From: Akebia trifoliata | Lineage: Eukaryota; Streptophyta; Magnoliopsida; Ranunculales; Lardizabalaceae | Assembly (NCBI GenBank): GCA_017979445.1 | Contig: CM030714.1 | Span: 7,757,049 to 7,821,048, forward strand | Direction of reading: 5' to 3' | Length of the DNA stretch: 64,000 nt | Part shown: one piece after another, positions 1 through 12,527 of the stretch | Position numbering within the stretch: the stretch's first letter is position 1 | How the letters are laid out: the number at the start of each line of letters is the position of its first letter | Notes under the pieces: model-generated | The model's input: only the letters and a program-made list of their open reading frames with translations | Databases searched by the model: none | What the model was told of the DNA's origin: nothing | Translations under genes and position numbers: made by a program

Positions 1-592
1 AACTATAATGGTGCACTTTGGGTTTGTCTCATTTTGTTTAAGTTTTTCATACCGTTGTCTTGGTTCCAATTCTACTGTCTCGGTTGAGATGTGTTTTCGA
101 ATGTCTGAGATGTAACTCGAGACTGGGACTTTGAACCTACCATATCATTTATGTTTGAGATTTTGTTGCACGTTTAATGTGTCTACAAATAGCACCTTAG
201 ATTGTTTTGATTCGTTTTGCATTCCCCCGTAGGTAAGATGACGGTAAAGGTGTATCTACGTAATATACAGCCCAAAAAATGAATAATTCAAGCTGTTATT
301 TATGTTAAATCAGGCTGGTAATTGCAACTAACAATTTAAAAGAACGGTGTTTTGTAAAAAACACTATATTTGTAAAATATGTATAACCATACCACAAGGG
401 GGACTGAAGTAAAAGGTTCATGGATTGGATCACACTGGTTGGGGAATAGGCCTTTGACATGGATGAACATTTTCCATTTTACTCAGCAACTCAATTCATA
501 TTTCTCAATATAATTACATATTGACTTCAGTTGACTGAAAGAACCAGTAGAAGGTACCTCAATGACTGTCTGTTTGGTTTGGATCACCTCAG
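1..592. other. Left-edge non-coding stretch
   Basis: No exon of the downstream oxidoreductase gene is recognisable here. The segment just before 593 ends in a usable splice acceptor (AG at 591-592), so most of this stretch is probably intron of that gene, whose earlier exons would lie outside the window. Short open frames on both strands at 483-716 overlap the real exon and are not genes. Confidence 0.5.
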
Positions 593-3500
593 ATATGACT
601 TTGGTCCCGGAGTTGGCTCTAAAGCTGCAAGAAGTTCCCGTTCTTCCGTGCTTTGCTCTCATGTTGGCATTTTCAGAACCATTGTCTTCGGTAAGATATT
701 CATCATGCATTGCTGAACTAAGTTACTCCTTTAAGTAATGTGTCGTTAACATTCAATCACTTTGTCTCCTTAGATCTTCTCCAAACACTAGCATAATTGA
801 AAAATCCTAATTATTCTATTTGCAATTTTTTGTCTGGGCCTTTCAGATAGATGAGTTGGATGCTTAAGATAAGCCTGTCGATTTTACGTTTAGCCTAGGA
901 GGTCTTGTCAGTAAAACCCCTAACTGCATCTTGGCTGACATTGGGTTTGTAAACCATCCTTATGGGATACCCGCAACACAATAACTGGGACTTCCTTTTG
1001 GAAAGATCTTGCCAATTCTGCAACACTTCGTTGTCTCACAGAACCTGATTGAATAAACTTGGTGGTTTTTTTCTCTTATATTCTCAAGCGATTGTTGAAC
1101 ACTCCTAATAACAATAAATAAAAAATATTTGACCGTTTCACAAATGATTCTTTAGTAATGTCATATTGTGTTGGCACTATGTTTCTTTATTTTTAATTTT
1201 TTGTTGTTGTTGTTGTTTGATCGAATTATTTTCTTATTTTTCAGATACCTATAAGAGGCTTTTCATTCAAGAACTCTGAAATTCTAAGCTGGGCTTTTTG
1301 TGACAGCAGCAAGCCAGGGCGTTTTGCCACTAGGTATGTGTAAACATTTTCCTCTTTGGTGTATCTTTTATGCTGTTTTACCTGAGTATGGAAGACACAA
1401 GGACGGGGCCATGTCATGTACATAGCATTTTAGCATAAAACGTGAAATGTCCGACATAAGTGTCTGGGGGTAAGAGCTTTTAGCATATCAAAGAATTCAT
1501 ATTTCTCTTTGATAGAAGAGAAATTTCTTGATAAAATCAATTTCCTGGAAAAATGTTTGCTGGGGTTTGATTGCTTCTATGGAAATGTCAAAAAAGAGAG
1601 TGGGTTTTAGTTCTAGGAGTGGGGATACTTGTGGATGCAAAATCCTGGCTCCACCATGAGGTATCAGAGATTGGCTGATGTGTTCTACTTCTCCTTGAAA
1701 TCTACTCCCAAAAACTCCTGGATGTTCTGATACCCAAGTCAGTGCCAGAACAATCCTGGGGGGCTTTAGGGTTAGAGAATGTATAAATTAGGGTTTTCCC
1801 TCCTTGATGAGAAAACCATTTTCCTGAGGCGTCGGGTCAGAGATTTTTCCCTCAAAGATGGGAAAATTGTTTCCTCAGTCAAATGATTTTCCCATGAAAA
1901 TGCACAATCATAAACATGCAAATTGCCTTTTTCTGGGAAAGCTTTTTTTCTGGTGCATCATTACAACCCTTTATTATTTCAAAATGGGATAAAGGTCAAA
2001 TTCAAGCTCTACTTATGTAAGTTATATTTTTACTAATTTGCTTCATCAATATACAGTGAGTGTTGGGTATTGCATTCAACAGCAGAGTATGCAAAGCGTA
2101 TAATTACCCAAACAGGACTTCAGAAGCCCTCGAGTTTGTTACTTTCAAAGGTGGCTGAAGACCTATTCCACGAATTTCAAAGCACATCACATAATATTCC
2201 TCAACCATTCTTCATGAAAGCTCATAGATGGTCAGTATCTCAAAAGAAAATGTCCTCTTTTGCTGCGACTTTGTGTAATTAATCACTGATGTGTGCCAGT
2301 TTGAATTTTTTTTCCCACATATGGTGAAATAATCCACGTAACTGTTTTTAATTTTGGATGGCTCATTTAGTGAGGTCCTTATTTTGTTTATATGCTTTGT
2401 TCTTGTAGAAGTTTTACCCCTCCCTTTTTCTCTCTCTCTCTTTCTCTTTACATATAAAAATGTATTTGGATTGCTTAGATACAAGGGAACGATGCAAATG
2501 TTGTATTTGAAAATCATACGTACGAATAATTAATTACACACAGAAATCATGTAGACAGTAAGATTAAAATCTCCTCTTGAGGCAATGTTTCGGTTAGGAG
2601 AAAAACTGATGTTGTCTCGACCGGGAAATTTCATAATAATTTGAAACAAATTCAAAACATTTTATGTTGGGGTCAATGTTTCATTTCGGTCTTGGCTGAA
2701 ACTGGAATGCTTGGTTGAGACATCGCTAGACGGTACAAAACTGTAAACCATGATAAACAATATATTAATTAGATTCGAAAACAATAATTTTTATAAACTA
2801 AGTATTTTACTAAATAGAAGTTCTTTGAAGTGAATGATACCAGCTTCGCCATTGCTGAATCTTTTGAAAAAATAGTGTTCTTTTTCTACACAGCTTTAAT
2901 GTGTACACCAATTAATGAATCTTCATGCATTATTTTTTTTTTCTATTACTACTAGTGCAGGTGATAAAATAATATCACGTGCAATAATTTGTTTGAAATA
3001 GGATATGTTATAGATATACATATATGTTTATGCCGCATGGTACATGCAGTGATCCACCTAGACTGATGGTTTAGTGACTGAACCTCCCAACACTAAATAT
3101 CACTAGTAGTTTTTTGTGTGTGTATATTTGGATATTATAGAGTTGTTCAAACATGTTATAGTGTGCCCATTGGAAGTGATTAGTCTCATTAGTCTAGTTC
3201 TCTTTCCGATTGATTGGTCAATAATTTTACCAAAAAATAGATTTTTTATTCATATGTTTCTATTTAGTTAGTTGTCTTGTAAGGCTCGAGAATTTTGGAG
3301 TAATAGATTTTTAGGTGTTATGTTCTTCATTAGCAAGTACATTTGTGGACAAAATCATCAACTAAGTGCATGGATTTTTTATGTTTTCAAGTACAAATAA
3401 GACCTTTGTGGAATAAAGTTGCAAAGAATCCTCTCCCTTCCAACAAAGTGTGTGGACCTCCATCCCTCGAACACTGCACGGATGGAATGAGGGGCACACA

Positions 3501-3932
3501 ATCAAAAATTGAACAACAAAAGAAAATGAGACCAAATCTGATGAGCGACCCCACAATGCATGAGGAGGTGATTCAGACTCCCCATTGGATTTGCAAAGAA
3601 AACAAGAATCACACCCTATGTATCTCACAAGCAGGCCTCTGTTACTACCAGGCAAAAATGTTTCACAATTAGAAATTTCACAAAATGGAGTGTCATTATT
3701 AAAATGACGAAAATGTTTATTTTAACACCTATTTGATATGTTTCAATGCTTTAAAATTGCAAGGGGTAGTGCTTTTCCTGCTACGATTGTTGCGGAGGAG
3801 AAGTGCCTTTGGGATAGAAGCAAGAGATTGGCCATCTGTGGAGACTTTTGTGTCAGTCCAAATGTTGAAGGTGCAGTACTTAGCGGCATGGCAGCTTCTG
3901 CAAAGCTTCTCGATATCTTGAGTTGCTTGTGA
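593..3932 (+). CDS. Renalase-like FAD/NAD(P)-binding oxidoreductase, 3' four exons (5' incomplete)
   Basis: Four exons join in one open frame: 593-690, 1245-1333, 2057-2230 and 3764-3932, ending in TGA at 3930-3932. All introns are GT-AG, and codons split across junctions are restored exactly: AG+T gives Ser between exons 2 and 3, and TG+G gives Trp between exons 3 and 4. Recognisable blocks in order are VPELALKLQEVPVLPCFALM, GFSFKNSEILSWAF, WVLHSTAEYA, FFMKAHRW, GSAFPA, and LAICGDFCVSPNVEGAVLSG. The last is the C-terminal FAD-binding motif of amine-oxidase/renalase-type flavoproteins. These blocks match my memory of the Arabidopsis At3g04650 product. The N-terminal Rossmann motif is not in the window. 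Introns are 554, 723 and 1,533 bp; the last carries a LINE fragment. Splicing and frame look intact, so the gene is probably functional. The exact substrate of the plant proteins is not something I can state. Confidence 0.85.
3370..3660 (-). mobile_element. LINE fragment (reverse-transcriptase zinc-binding region) in the oxidoreductase intron
   Basis: Read on the minus strand, this segment gives a degenerate C-x2-C ... H-x(n)-C arrangement (CFLCKSNGES, then NHLLMHCGVAHQIWSHF after a frame change). This is typical of the zf-RVT domain at the C-terminal end of plant LINE reverse transcriptases. At least one frameshift and a stop are present. It is GC-richer than the surrounding intron and antisense to the host gene. 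Only this small piece of the element remains. Confidence 0.5.
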
Positions 3933-4408
3933 TAATTGGAAACCTCACTGTTGTGTTTCTCATAAGCAGGTACATGCATGTATCTCTGTTCAAGTGGTTA
4001 ATTTTTCATGAATTTTATAGAGAGCTTCTATTAACACCAACTTTTACTTATAACACACCAACCTATATGTAAGCAATCATTTAGTTTCAGAAGGATTGGT
4101 GTGCTGTAAGTAAAAGCTGGTGAGCCAATAGATTTTCTCATTTTATATTGTGCACCATGAGAATGTGATGGGATTTCTGGATCTAATTGGAGAAGAATTT
4201 ATCAATTAAATTACAGATGACCTTTTCACCTTTATCACTTGTTTTTCTTAGATTTATTTTTACAATAATTGAGTCTTTTTTATTTATTTATTTATCCGAG
4301 ACAATTAATACAACTTCACATATTGCAACTGTTATGATTATTGTACGACTGATGAATTGCTAGAAAACACAATATAGAAGAAGAAAATACTTCTCTGAGT
4401 AGTTTTTT
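3933..4408. other. Downstream flank of the oxidoreductase gene
   Basis: AT-rich sequence holding the presumed 3' UTR of the preceding gene. A short inverted similarity (around 4033-4060 against 4098-4120, the 'caccaacttttactta' type motif) could be a small hairpin. No other gene or element is recognisable. Confidence 0.4.
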
Positions 4409-4409
4409 A

Positions 4410-5054
4410 GGGGAGCAACTTGGTCCGATTCAAACTAGGAACCGAACCCTCACTACGTGAAAATTGGAAAATTCGACAGAAAGGCCAAGGCCCATGAATT
4501 TTGGAAATTGAATTTTGACGTTCCCAGATTTGACGGCTCAGAGCTGTCGAATTTCTCCCATCTTTCATTAATTTGACAATTTCAACCTGTCGAAAATAAA
4601 AAAATTGACAATGAAAAATTCGATGCCAATTCGACCCTTTGGCCCGTCGAATTTTATGAAATTTGAGGGCCTAGGACCATCAAATTTGGGCTTTTTTCAC
4701 ATTGTGCCTCATGTAATAGATGAATATATAGTAATTTATTATGAATTATTTTAGGAGTTAGGATGTATATTAATGACTTTTTATCTTTTATTTTTTATGG
4801 ATTAATTAATGAATTTTTTTTTTGGATAGATTAATGATTTATTATATGAAATTTTATGTTTATTGTATATTTGGCTATTTTTCAATTAAAAATATGTTAT
4901 TTCCAAGGAAGTTTATAGAATATTGGCAACCCAACTGTCCTTTGTTTGGTTTGGTTCTATTGGCATTTCTGTTTGGTTCAGCTTCTTATTTAGTGGAAGT
5001 GACCTATGTTGGTTTGGTTCCAATTTGGCCCCAAACCGAACCTAGTTGCTCCCC
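4410..5054. mobile_element. Foldback/MITE-like element hosting a CACTA insertion
   Basis: The ends are inverted copies: GGGGAGCAACTTGGT at 4410 and the complement of GGGGAGCAACTAGGTTCGG at 5036-5054, with further subterminal similarity (accgaacc / ggttcggtt). I found no convincing target duplication, because both flanks are T-rich. The left arm is interrupted at 4451 by the CACTA-type element. No transposase is present, so it is non-autonomous; superfamily undetermined. Confidence 0.45.
4451..4706. mobile_element. Non-autonomous CACTA (CMC) MITE, 256 bp
   Basis: Starts CACTACGTGAAAA and ends in the complement of CACAATGTGAAAA (10 of 13 terminal positions match). It is flanked by the 3-bp direct repeat CCT at 4448-4450 and 4707-4709. 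A CACTA terminus plus a 3-bp duplication is diagnostic of this superfamily. The interior contains several inverted copies of an 'aaattcgac' motif and no coding capacity. It sits inside the arm of an older foldback element. Confidence 0.75.
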
Positions 5055-5132
5055 TTTGTTTTTTCCCCTGTTTTTGTGCTGTTTACCTGAGATTGATTAA
5101 GTATCTTAAGGAACTGCTCCAAATTTATTTTA

Positions 5133-5139
<7 letters not shown>

Positions 5140-5164
<25 letters not shown>
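5140..5164. repeat. (ATT)n microsatellite
   Basis: About eight uninterrupted ATT units. No function inferred. Confidence 0.9.
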
Positions 5165-5317
5165 TTAATATTCAGCTTGCATTTTTGTTAAAAACCACGT
5201 TCTTAGGCTACATTTGAATCACAAGGAACAAAATAATCTCTGATGTTATTCTGATCACATTCGTACTCGTCCTAATTGACAGAAATCAGCTAAAATGTTT
5301 ATAAATTTTACTAATAG

Positions 5318-5468
5318 AACTAATTTGAAGTGTCTCCAGTTCACTAATCATAGTAAATATTACATTAGCAATCGCAGATAACTGTAAAATGGTACTTATT
5401 ATACAGAATAATAGTAAATGTTATACTAATTTGAAGTATCTCCAGTTCACTAATCATAGTAAATATTC
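5318..5468. repeat. Spaced direct repeat, two copies of ~44 bp
   Basis: The segment 'aatttgaagtgtctccag...catagtaaatatt' at 5318-5361 recurs with one or two changes at 5424-5468, a period of 106 bp. It looks like a small local tandem duplication. Confidence 0.75.
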
Positions 5469-5469
5469 T

Positions 5470-6032
5470 ATATTGTGGTTGTTTATGCATCAAATCTTGT
5501 TATAGATAATTTTCTATTCTGGAACAATTTTTAATTGATATTTTGCTCATTGAGTTAATGGTCCATCGATTGTTTATGGGATTTTAATATGGTTCGTTAT
5601 CATGAGAAGCAAATTGGTTGGAATCTCGATTCCAGTCTGGACTCTTGAACCATTCGATAGATATATTTCTCAGTGTGGCCTTCAGGACGTGAGATCAGAT
5701 TCATCGATTTTTTCTTGGAATAATAATTTCACATGGTCGAGGAGAATATAAGTTTTGAACATTAGTGTAACAAATATAAGGACTCAAGTCGGAGAAACAG
5801 CACATTCGTAGTGTACTTGGCGCTTATGAGGCACATTTTGCACTTATCGATTAGTTTGATCAGATTGATCATTGGACTACTAAGTTGATCATTGCTCATG
5901 GTGGACGGGTGCAACCCCCAACATTTGACTGTTGATCATTGAAAAAATTGCAATTATCTACTTCGACCGTTGGTGTTCAATCTGAAAGGGTACATCCCTC
6001 TTACTTGAATAATTAGATATGAATCTGATTGT
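5470..6032. other. No recognisable feature
   Basis: AT-rich sequence without a convincing open frame, RNA gene or transposon terminus. The last 100 bp lead into the tandem repeat that follows. Confidence 0.4.
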
Positions 6033-6835
6033 CATTCATCCGATTGATACATACCATATATCTACTCGTCCGTTTGGATGATAATTATGTTTCATGTTCC
6101 CGGATTTTTTATCTGAGACTTATAGCCTATCAGAAGCAATGATTTCTATAAAAGGACTCCATTTTTCAGGGCAAGATGATGATGCATTCAAATGGTCATA
6201 TCTCATTACTCATCCATGGGATTAACTTGTAATTTACGTTCACTCATCCGCATAAAATACCTATGTTTCTCAAGAATAAAGATTTTCAATCTAGATTGAT
6301 TAGCATTCCTGAAAAAAACAAAGAATGAGGTATTCCCCATGAAAATTTTATGGTTTATTGAAACAGTCGTATCTTTTTTCTCGATCATCCGATCGATTCA
6401 TATCGTATATCTAATCATCTGTTTGCAAGATAGCTACCTTTCCTTTTTCTCGGATTTTCGATGTGAGACCTATAGCCTATTGAAAATCTGTGATTTCTAT
6501 GAAGGACTCCATTTTTTGAGGCAGGAGGATGATGCATTCAAATGATCATGTCTCATCACATCGAAAATTCTACATTTCCCAAGAAGAAAGTTTTTATCCA
6601 GATTGATTAGCATTTCTGAAAATAACAAAAAATGAGGTACTCCGCACGAGTGCATGTTCTCACCAAAAACTTCAACTTTTTTTTTATGATTTATTGAAAT
6701 GGTCTCTTACCATTGCTCATTCATCCGATCGATTCATACCATATATCCACTCATTCGCCTGGACGATTGCTACGTTTTCATGTTCTCGGATTTTCAATGT
6801 GATATTTAGAGACTGTCGAAAAATGGTGATTTTTG
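6033..6835. repeat. Degenerate tandem repeat, ~340-bp period, about 2.4 copies
   Basis: Copies begin near 6033, 6383 and 6717 at a motif like 'tcatccgatcgattcata'. Each continues with 'tctcggattttcaatgtgag', 'gatgatgcattcaaatg' and 'gattgattagcatt'. The third copy is cut short at about 6835. Divergence between copies is substantial. Open frames here are incidental. Confidence 0.8.
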
Positions 6836-7377
6836 TGTGTCGGACTTAGTCCGATGTAACTTGACAAATGCCAATCCAACCTTGGGCATGAAATGCTTAA
6901 CCCAAGCCCAACCCAAATTGGTCATTGGGTTGGCTCATTCCTTATTAATACTAAATAATTTAATAAGGTTAATGACTTAAATAAAGTTGTGTGGTATGTT
7001 AACATTTTTTCACAAATATTTCTAAAAATATATTTCAGAGTTCACACACATAAAATTATAAGCAAATGGAAAGACAAAGATGATGATGATGATGATTTAC
7101 TAAATTTTTAAATGTGAATTGTGAATGAGAAAGAAATAAAGATTTTTTAAAAGATATTTAAATTACAGGCAAATTTACCAAAACATGCTCCGAAAATCAA
7201 TTAATTCCCAACATGATGAACTATTGAAATTAATTCTGAAAATGGTAATGTATCTTTTTATGGAAATAATTTTTTTTACCAAATCCATAAAAAAAAAAAA
7301 TGAATAATGTTTTGATAAATTTTTTTTATACCGAAATTACTCTCTTCTTCCAATCCTAATTTAATTATAGGTACAGT
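6836..7377. other. AT-rich intergenic sequence
   Basis: Contains poly-A/T runs and a short (GAT)n run at 7081-7096. No gene or element recognised. Confidence 0.4.
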
Positions 7378-7569
7378 GTTGATAGGGTCTTCTCGACACT
7401 ATATAAAATAACATTTTGATATAATGTCGAGAAAACCTTATTGACACTGTTTAAAATAGTATTATGATCTAATGTTGACAAGACCTTGACGATATTGTAT
7501 AAAATCATATTCTGATAAAATGTCAACAGAATCTTGTCTACACGTTTAAAATAATATTATAACTTGAAA
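7378..7569. repeat. 48-bp minisatellite, four copies
   Basis: Four head-to-tail copies start near 7378, 7425, 7473 and 7522. Each has a 'gtcgagaaaaccttattgac' type start followed by 'tataaaataacattttgat'. Copies are visibly diverged. Each unit contains a short internal palindrome (tctcgaca/tgtcgaga). Confidence 0.8.
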
Positions 7570-8784
7570 AGGGTATTTTTGATATGAAAAATTATCAAAA
7601 TACTGTTCATTTTTTTTTATTGATTTGATTAAAAAAAATTTAATTGCGAAAATGATAATTTACTATTATCAAAAATAATTTCAATAGTCCACCATTTTAA
7701 AAATTAGTCGATTTTTGTGCTTCATTTTGAGAATTTTTTTAAAAATTATAACTATATTAAGTTCAGGTTTGAACAAATTGAACAATACAATGTTTATTCC
7801 CAAACCTAACCCAATTTGATTCGGTCAAATATTTTTCCCTGAATTGCGCCCTAACCTGACTCAAGGTTCGGTTGAACCCATCGGATTCGGTCCACCCAAG
7901 TTGCATTCCCGTACAAAAGTCTTACACTAAATAAATCCAAAAGTTGTCTAATTTGAAATAAACAAAGCGTCAAACATCTAAAGGCTTAGAATCTCATAAT
8001 TTGGATTTTGGACCGAAGACGGTTCCACGTGTTTGCTTTTAATCGTACAATTGTTCAACATTTGATCTATATAGGATATCAATGGAAGGTCGGTTACCGA
8101 CTCCCTAGTCCCTATTTAAAGAAAGATTTATGGGACCACCAAGAGAAGCAACTCCTTGGACCACCCTATAATCAACTCTCGAACTTTCTTTCAAATACAA
8201 GGAACCGCTCAAAAGCTACAAACAAACTTAAATAAACATACCAAAACACACAAAACACAAAAAAGAAGAACGAAAGTAGGGAACATGATAATGGTGTTGG
8301 TTTTAATTTTTATTTCTTGGTGTTTAAAATAACTTTAGCTTTAATAAGACCCAACCACCAACATAGAATGAGAGGTGAAAACATTATGAGTTAAAATAAA
8401 GGATGGAAAATAAACTATTGGAACCATGATTTAGACTAATGTTACCAGTTTTTTTTTTTTTTTTTCATTAATGCTGGAGTGACATTTTTGAGGGTGACAA
8501 AAATGACATTTTGACGTGGTGGCATGCACATAACCGTAGATCCCTTTTCCTCGGGATTGAATGAAAATACAAGTACAAGAAGTTATTTTGATTTAATGAT
8601 AACGATAAGAGAATATCTTGGATTTGATGAGTATGTATGTATAATGACGATGGAGTATATTTCACTTTTATTGTTATTGATTCTAAGATCTAATCTGATC
8701 TTAAAATTTAGCATTTTTAGATTAAATCTAATCTTATCTGATTTGATTAATGCCCGTAGATCGTAAATTCGATATCCAATATAA
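7570..8784. other. Intergenic, no gene recognised
   Basis: Includes a G-box-like CCACGTGT near 8025 and a TATA-like 'ctatttaaag' near 8113, but no coding sequence follows that I can support. A 75-residue open frame at 8008-8235 matches no family I recognise. Confidence 0.4.
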
Positions 8785-8925
8785 GCATTGATTCCTTAGG
8801 AGTCACCTGCGAGGACACATTCTTACTTACCTGATGCGTGTGATGTGCGGGCGATGCACGTGCCCTGGGACTAGTCCTTGGACAAGACCAAGATACAACC
8901 CGATCCCCTATTTACGTGGATACCC
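8785..8925 (+). repeat. Dispersed repeat, copy 1 (paired with 15880-16030)
   Basis: 'cttacctgatgcgtgtgatg', then 'tgcgggcgatgcacgtgccc', then 'ccttggacaagacca' and 'cccgatcccc' recur in the same order and orientation near 15930-16020. Locally GC-rich for this window. Class unknown. Confidence 0.65.
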
Positions 8926-9865
8926 GGTTATAAAAATAAAAAAAATAAAAAACCGAAAAACATGTAAAACTAATACAAATAATGTGTGTCAAATAAACAA
9001 GATTTGTTCTATGGATTCCATATAATTGCAGGTGATAGAATAAAAAAGAAAAGAATTGAAAAGAAATATCCACTGATTGGGGGGTTTGCAGACACTGCCA
9101 TGCCGAGAGCATTGCACGCCCAAACCATGGTCCCCTAATTTCAATAATTTGATTCTTCTCCATATTGTCTCTTTATAGGTCTCTCAATTTTCTAAGAGGA
9201 ATGTTAATTATATAAGCTACCCACGCGTGTGTAGAGTGTATTTTACTCATCTCCTTTTGTTGATAGTGATCATGAGGGCATTTTAGTACTTTTGAAGGCA
9301 ATATTGGACAGATTTTGAAAAAAAAAAAAAAAAACTCAAGGGAAAAAATGTGCTTCATCCTCTCTATGTGATACATATAATCTCGAAATACGTATAACAC
9401 AAGACGCGAAGAAATCTTTCCTAAACATAATTTAAATTTGAAGGTTGAGATGACCTCATGTGTAATGGTATAAACCTAATTTGTTGGTACTAGATTGAAT
9501 CACGAATCGTTTATTTATTCGAACCTTTATCGAATTTTGTTTGGGTTTGGCGAACCAACAATGTGGTTCGGTGAATCAAATCAATTTATTTATTTTTCAT
9601 TGTTTATATTAGAATTTAGATTATTATATTAATTTATTTTTATTTAACTTAAAATTTTTAGCATTATAATTGAACTTATAACTTGTATATTTGAATTATA
9701 TGTATGCACAAATGAATCATATTAAACTAACGAACCGATCTAAGAAACCAAAGCGAATTAAGAAATGAATTATCTCTACCTACCCCTATGAATCAGGTTC
9801 ATTTTAGCTTGTTGAACCACGAACCCGAATTCAACCAAGTGAACCGGTTAACATAGATATAACTT
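8926..9865. other. Intergenic, no gene recognised
   Basis: Mixed AT-rich sequence with a poly-A tract at 9319-9334. The stretch 9540-9860 repeats 'gaaccaacaatgtggttcgg' and 'gaaccgg' type words in both orientations, suggesting an old decayed repeat. Nothing coding. Confidence 0.4.
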
Positions 9866-10600
9866 GTTGGAATTTAGAGGGTTGAATTTGAAAACCCTTT
9901 AATATTCAATAGGTTTAATTCATAAGGTAGATCAATATTTAAATCATAGGGTTAATTAATCCTAAATTTGTTTTATGTTTTATGCTTTATACTTTTTACT
10001 TTATTGCTTTGAGTTTAGTTGATAGTTTGTTGTTTGACTTTGAGTAATTTTAGTCCCACATTGATTAATTAGGAGAATAATTGATTTGCAATTCTTAAAT
10101 AATTGTACTTCTAATAGTTTTAAAGTGGAGAAAAGTAGTAGCGGGCTCAGGCGCGCACATGGGGGCCGAAAAGAAAAATCTAAGGTTCCAATTAGGATTT
10201 GGATCTGTCAGTCCGAAAACCTTAATGCGTGAGCGCAAAGGCAAATTTTTTACTTCAATTATCAAGGTCCATTTTCATTTAAAATTCTAGTCATTTTAAT
10301 TCGTTTTGTTATGAACTAATACAATATGTTTGTTCTGAACCATTACATTCAAAGAGGTTCGTGATTATTCTAAATAATCACTTTCTCTTTATTTATATCC
10401 TCTTACTTAGTAGATTTAAAAATACTTACTTACTTTCTGATTTTTACTTAATTTAAGTTTTTTGACTACCAGTATATTTTTATTCTTCGTTGTGAGAGCA
10501 CACAACATTGTCGAGTTCAAAGTTACATTCCTATTAAAGTACTCTTTTGGAAACGTGGGTTGTTGTATCATTGAGAACAAATACCTACAGACTGTGGTAC
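9866..10600 (+). mobile_element. Possible decayed solo LTR
   Basis: Begins with TGTTGGAATTTAGAGG. It contains the 'ttttagtcccacattgatta' motif common at copia-type LTRs, a TATA-like 'tttatttatatcc' near 10390, and a downstream 'gtgagagcacacaacattg' tract. No clear CA end or target duplication was found, so the limits are guesses. Confidence 0.3.
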
Positions 10601-12180
10601 TGTAGCACGGGTGAATTTCATTTTAGGACGGTGCTTTGTGCATCCCTCAACCATTTATTTTTACGTAATATTTTTCTATTACATTCAATTTGAAAATCAA
10701 AATTATTTCAAACTTCTTCTCTTTCTTTTCATAAGAAATCAGTACTCACTAGAATAACATAACCTAAAGTATAAAGGAATGATAGTAAAATTGAACTTAA
10801 TTTAAGTACTAAGGTGGGAATAAGTCTAAAATAGAGAAGGAATGAAAAATGAAAAAAAGGCTAAGCATTCAAGTGGAATTGGTGGGTATTCACTTTACAA
10901 CATGGAGATTGATGAGATAAGGATGTATAAAAATTTTGAACATGGGGAACCACGATAATAATTAGAAAAAAAAAAAAAAAACACAAATAAAAAATAAGGA
11001 GAGATAAGAACATAATACAAAATTTACGTGATTTAGTGAGATGGACTACGTCCGTGGCCGATGATAAGATCCTTGATTGATTATTTTGATGAAAAACATT
11101 GTTATCAGTCACCTTGAAATTGAGACAAAAGTTGTGCCAAAAATTACAATATTTACTATAATTGTATAGTTGAAACCATAGAGTCGCCCTTGGTATGTCC
11201 TGCTATTTTCGCCTATATAACATAATGCAATGTCAAGAGTTTGTGACTCGCACCATGATGTAAGTGAAATCCAAAAATTGTTCTTGCGAGCTTGGAAGAT
11301 GTGAGTCCAACTTTGATGCAAATGTATAGAGTACCATAAAGTTTCAAACTGTTGGCATTTTTAGTCCTTGAATTTGACCATGTTTTTTATGTCTTAATAG
11401 TATTTGGGCATTTTTATTGCAGGGTATTAAATTCCAAAGATCATGTTGGATGTTGTTCTAGATGGATCACTCTTGAAGATTGATCCATTACTTGACCAAG
11501 AGAGATCCTCAATTTTTTTCCTTTTTCGATTTAAAGATACTCTTCCACATTTTAGTGAATGTTTGAGAACTCCCTGTTTTCAAGTTGATGACATACCCTC
11601 ATGACCTTGGTTTACTTATCTTTACTATTGTAATGATAGAAGTTGGAGTCGAAGTGGATTCGACACTCAAGTTTGAGTGGTCATAAATGCCCTCACTTTT
11701 ATATTTAAATTTAATATAATTATGATCATTTTGATAAAAACAAAGAAAATTGTAATTTACAATTGTATACTCATGTTGCTTGGTTTTCAAAATCACTGGA
11801 GTATTATTTTACCATGTAATCTTCAAATACCCCTCAATCAATATTTTAAATTAAAAGAAAAAAAATTTCTTCCAGTATAAATTAATGAAAAATGACATTG
11901 CTCAAATCTTTAATATTTAGTCAAAAGCCCTCAAAATTTAATCTTTTGCTTCATATCGGTATAACATATTACTCATTGCAAATAATTAATTTTAGTAACC
12001 CAGGAGTATCCCCACTTTTGGTAAGATTAATCTACTTGGGGTTGCACACACCATCCAACACCCTGTCACATGTTATAATATTTAAGTAATCACATTTTTA
12101 TGGAGGGACACATAAAGACTTGAAGTCACGACCTGAGGAGCAAACCCAGTCACTCCTTACCATCGCACTTAACCTCCGAT
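10601..12180. other. Intergenic, no gene recognised
   Basis: AT-rich with long A and T runs. Open frames of 65-83 codons on either strand show no family motif. A GC-richer patch at 12090-12180 has no tRNA-like arrangement. Confidence 0.4.
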
Positions 12181-12184
12181 ATGT

Positions 12185-12305
12185 AAATTAAGGGGTTTTA
12201 ATGTGATTAAAGATATCCGTGATTTTAATCTATCAAAGAGGTCCAAAGTCAAGGAGGCATATTATCAATTAAAAAACACAAGGGTCTCTCAAATATTCAT
12301 TAAGA
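12185..12305 (-). repeat. Half-copy of foldback family R
   Basis: Its minus strand resembles the arm of the full element at 23573-24228 (the 'aaacacaagggtctctcaa' and 'tccaaagtcaaggagg' words correspond to the arm in reverse). Lies just downstream of patatin copy 1. Confidence 0.45.
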
Positions 12306-12527
12306 CATTGAAAATTGTTACATATACCATTACATTATAATACAATTTCGATCTAGTACTTAAAACTCATGTTACTCGAAATTAAAACATATTTCTTGTA
12401 ATTCTACAATATTATACACAATCAATAATAATCACATATATTTGTCTCAGCTCTGACTCCTATGTTCTCTGCTTCAACACGAGTGGCGAGCAATTCGAAA
12501 AAAAAAAACAAAAAAAAATCTAAGGAT

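Noticed and set aside
3343..3672. 109-codon plus-strand gene in the oxidoreductase intron
   Set aside because: The opposite strand encodes a LINE zinc-binding remnant; the plus frame has no independent support.
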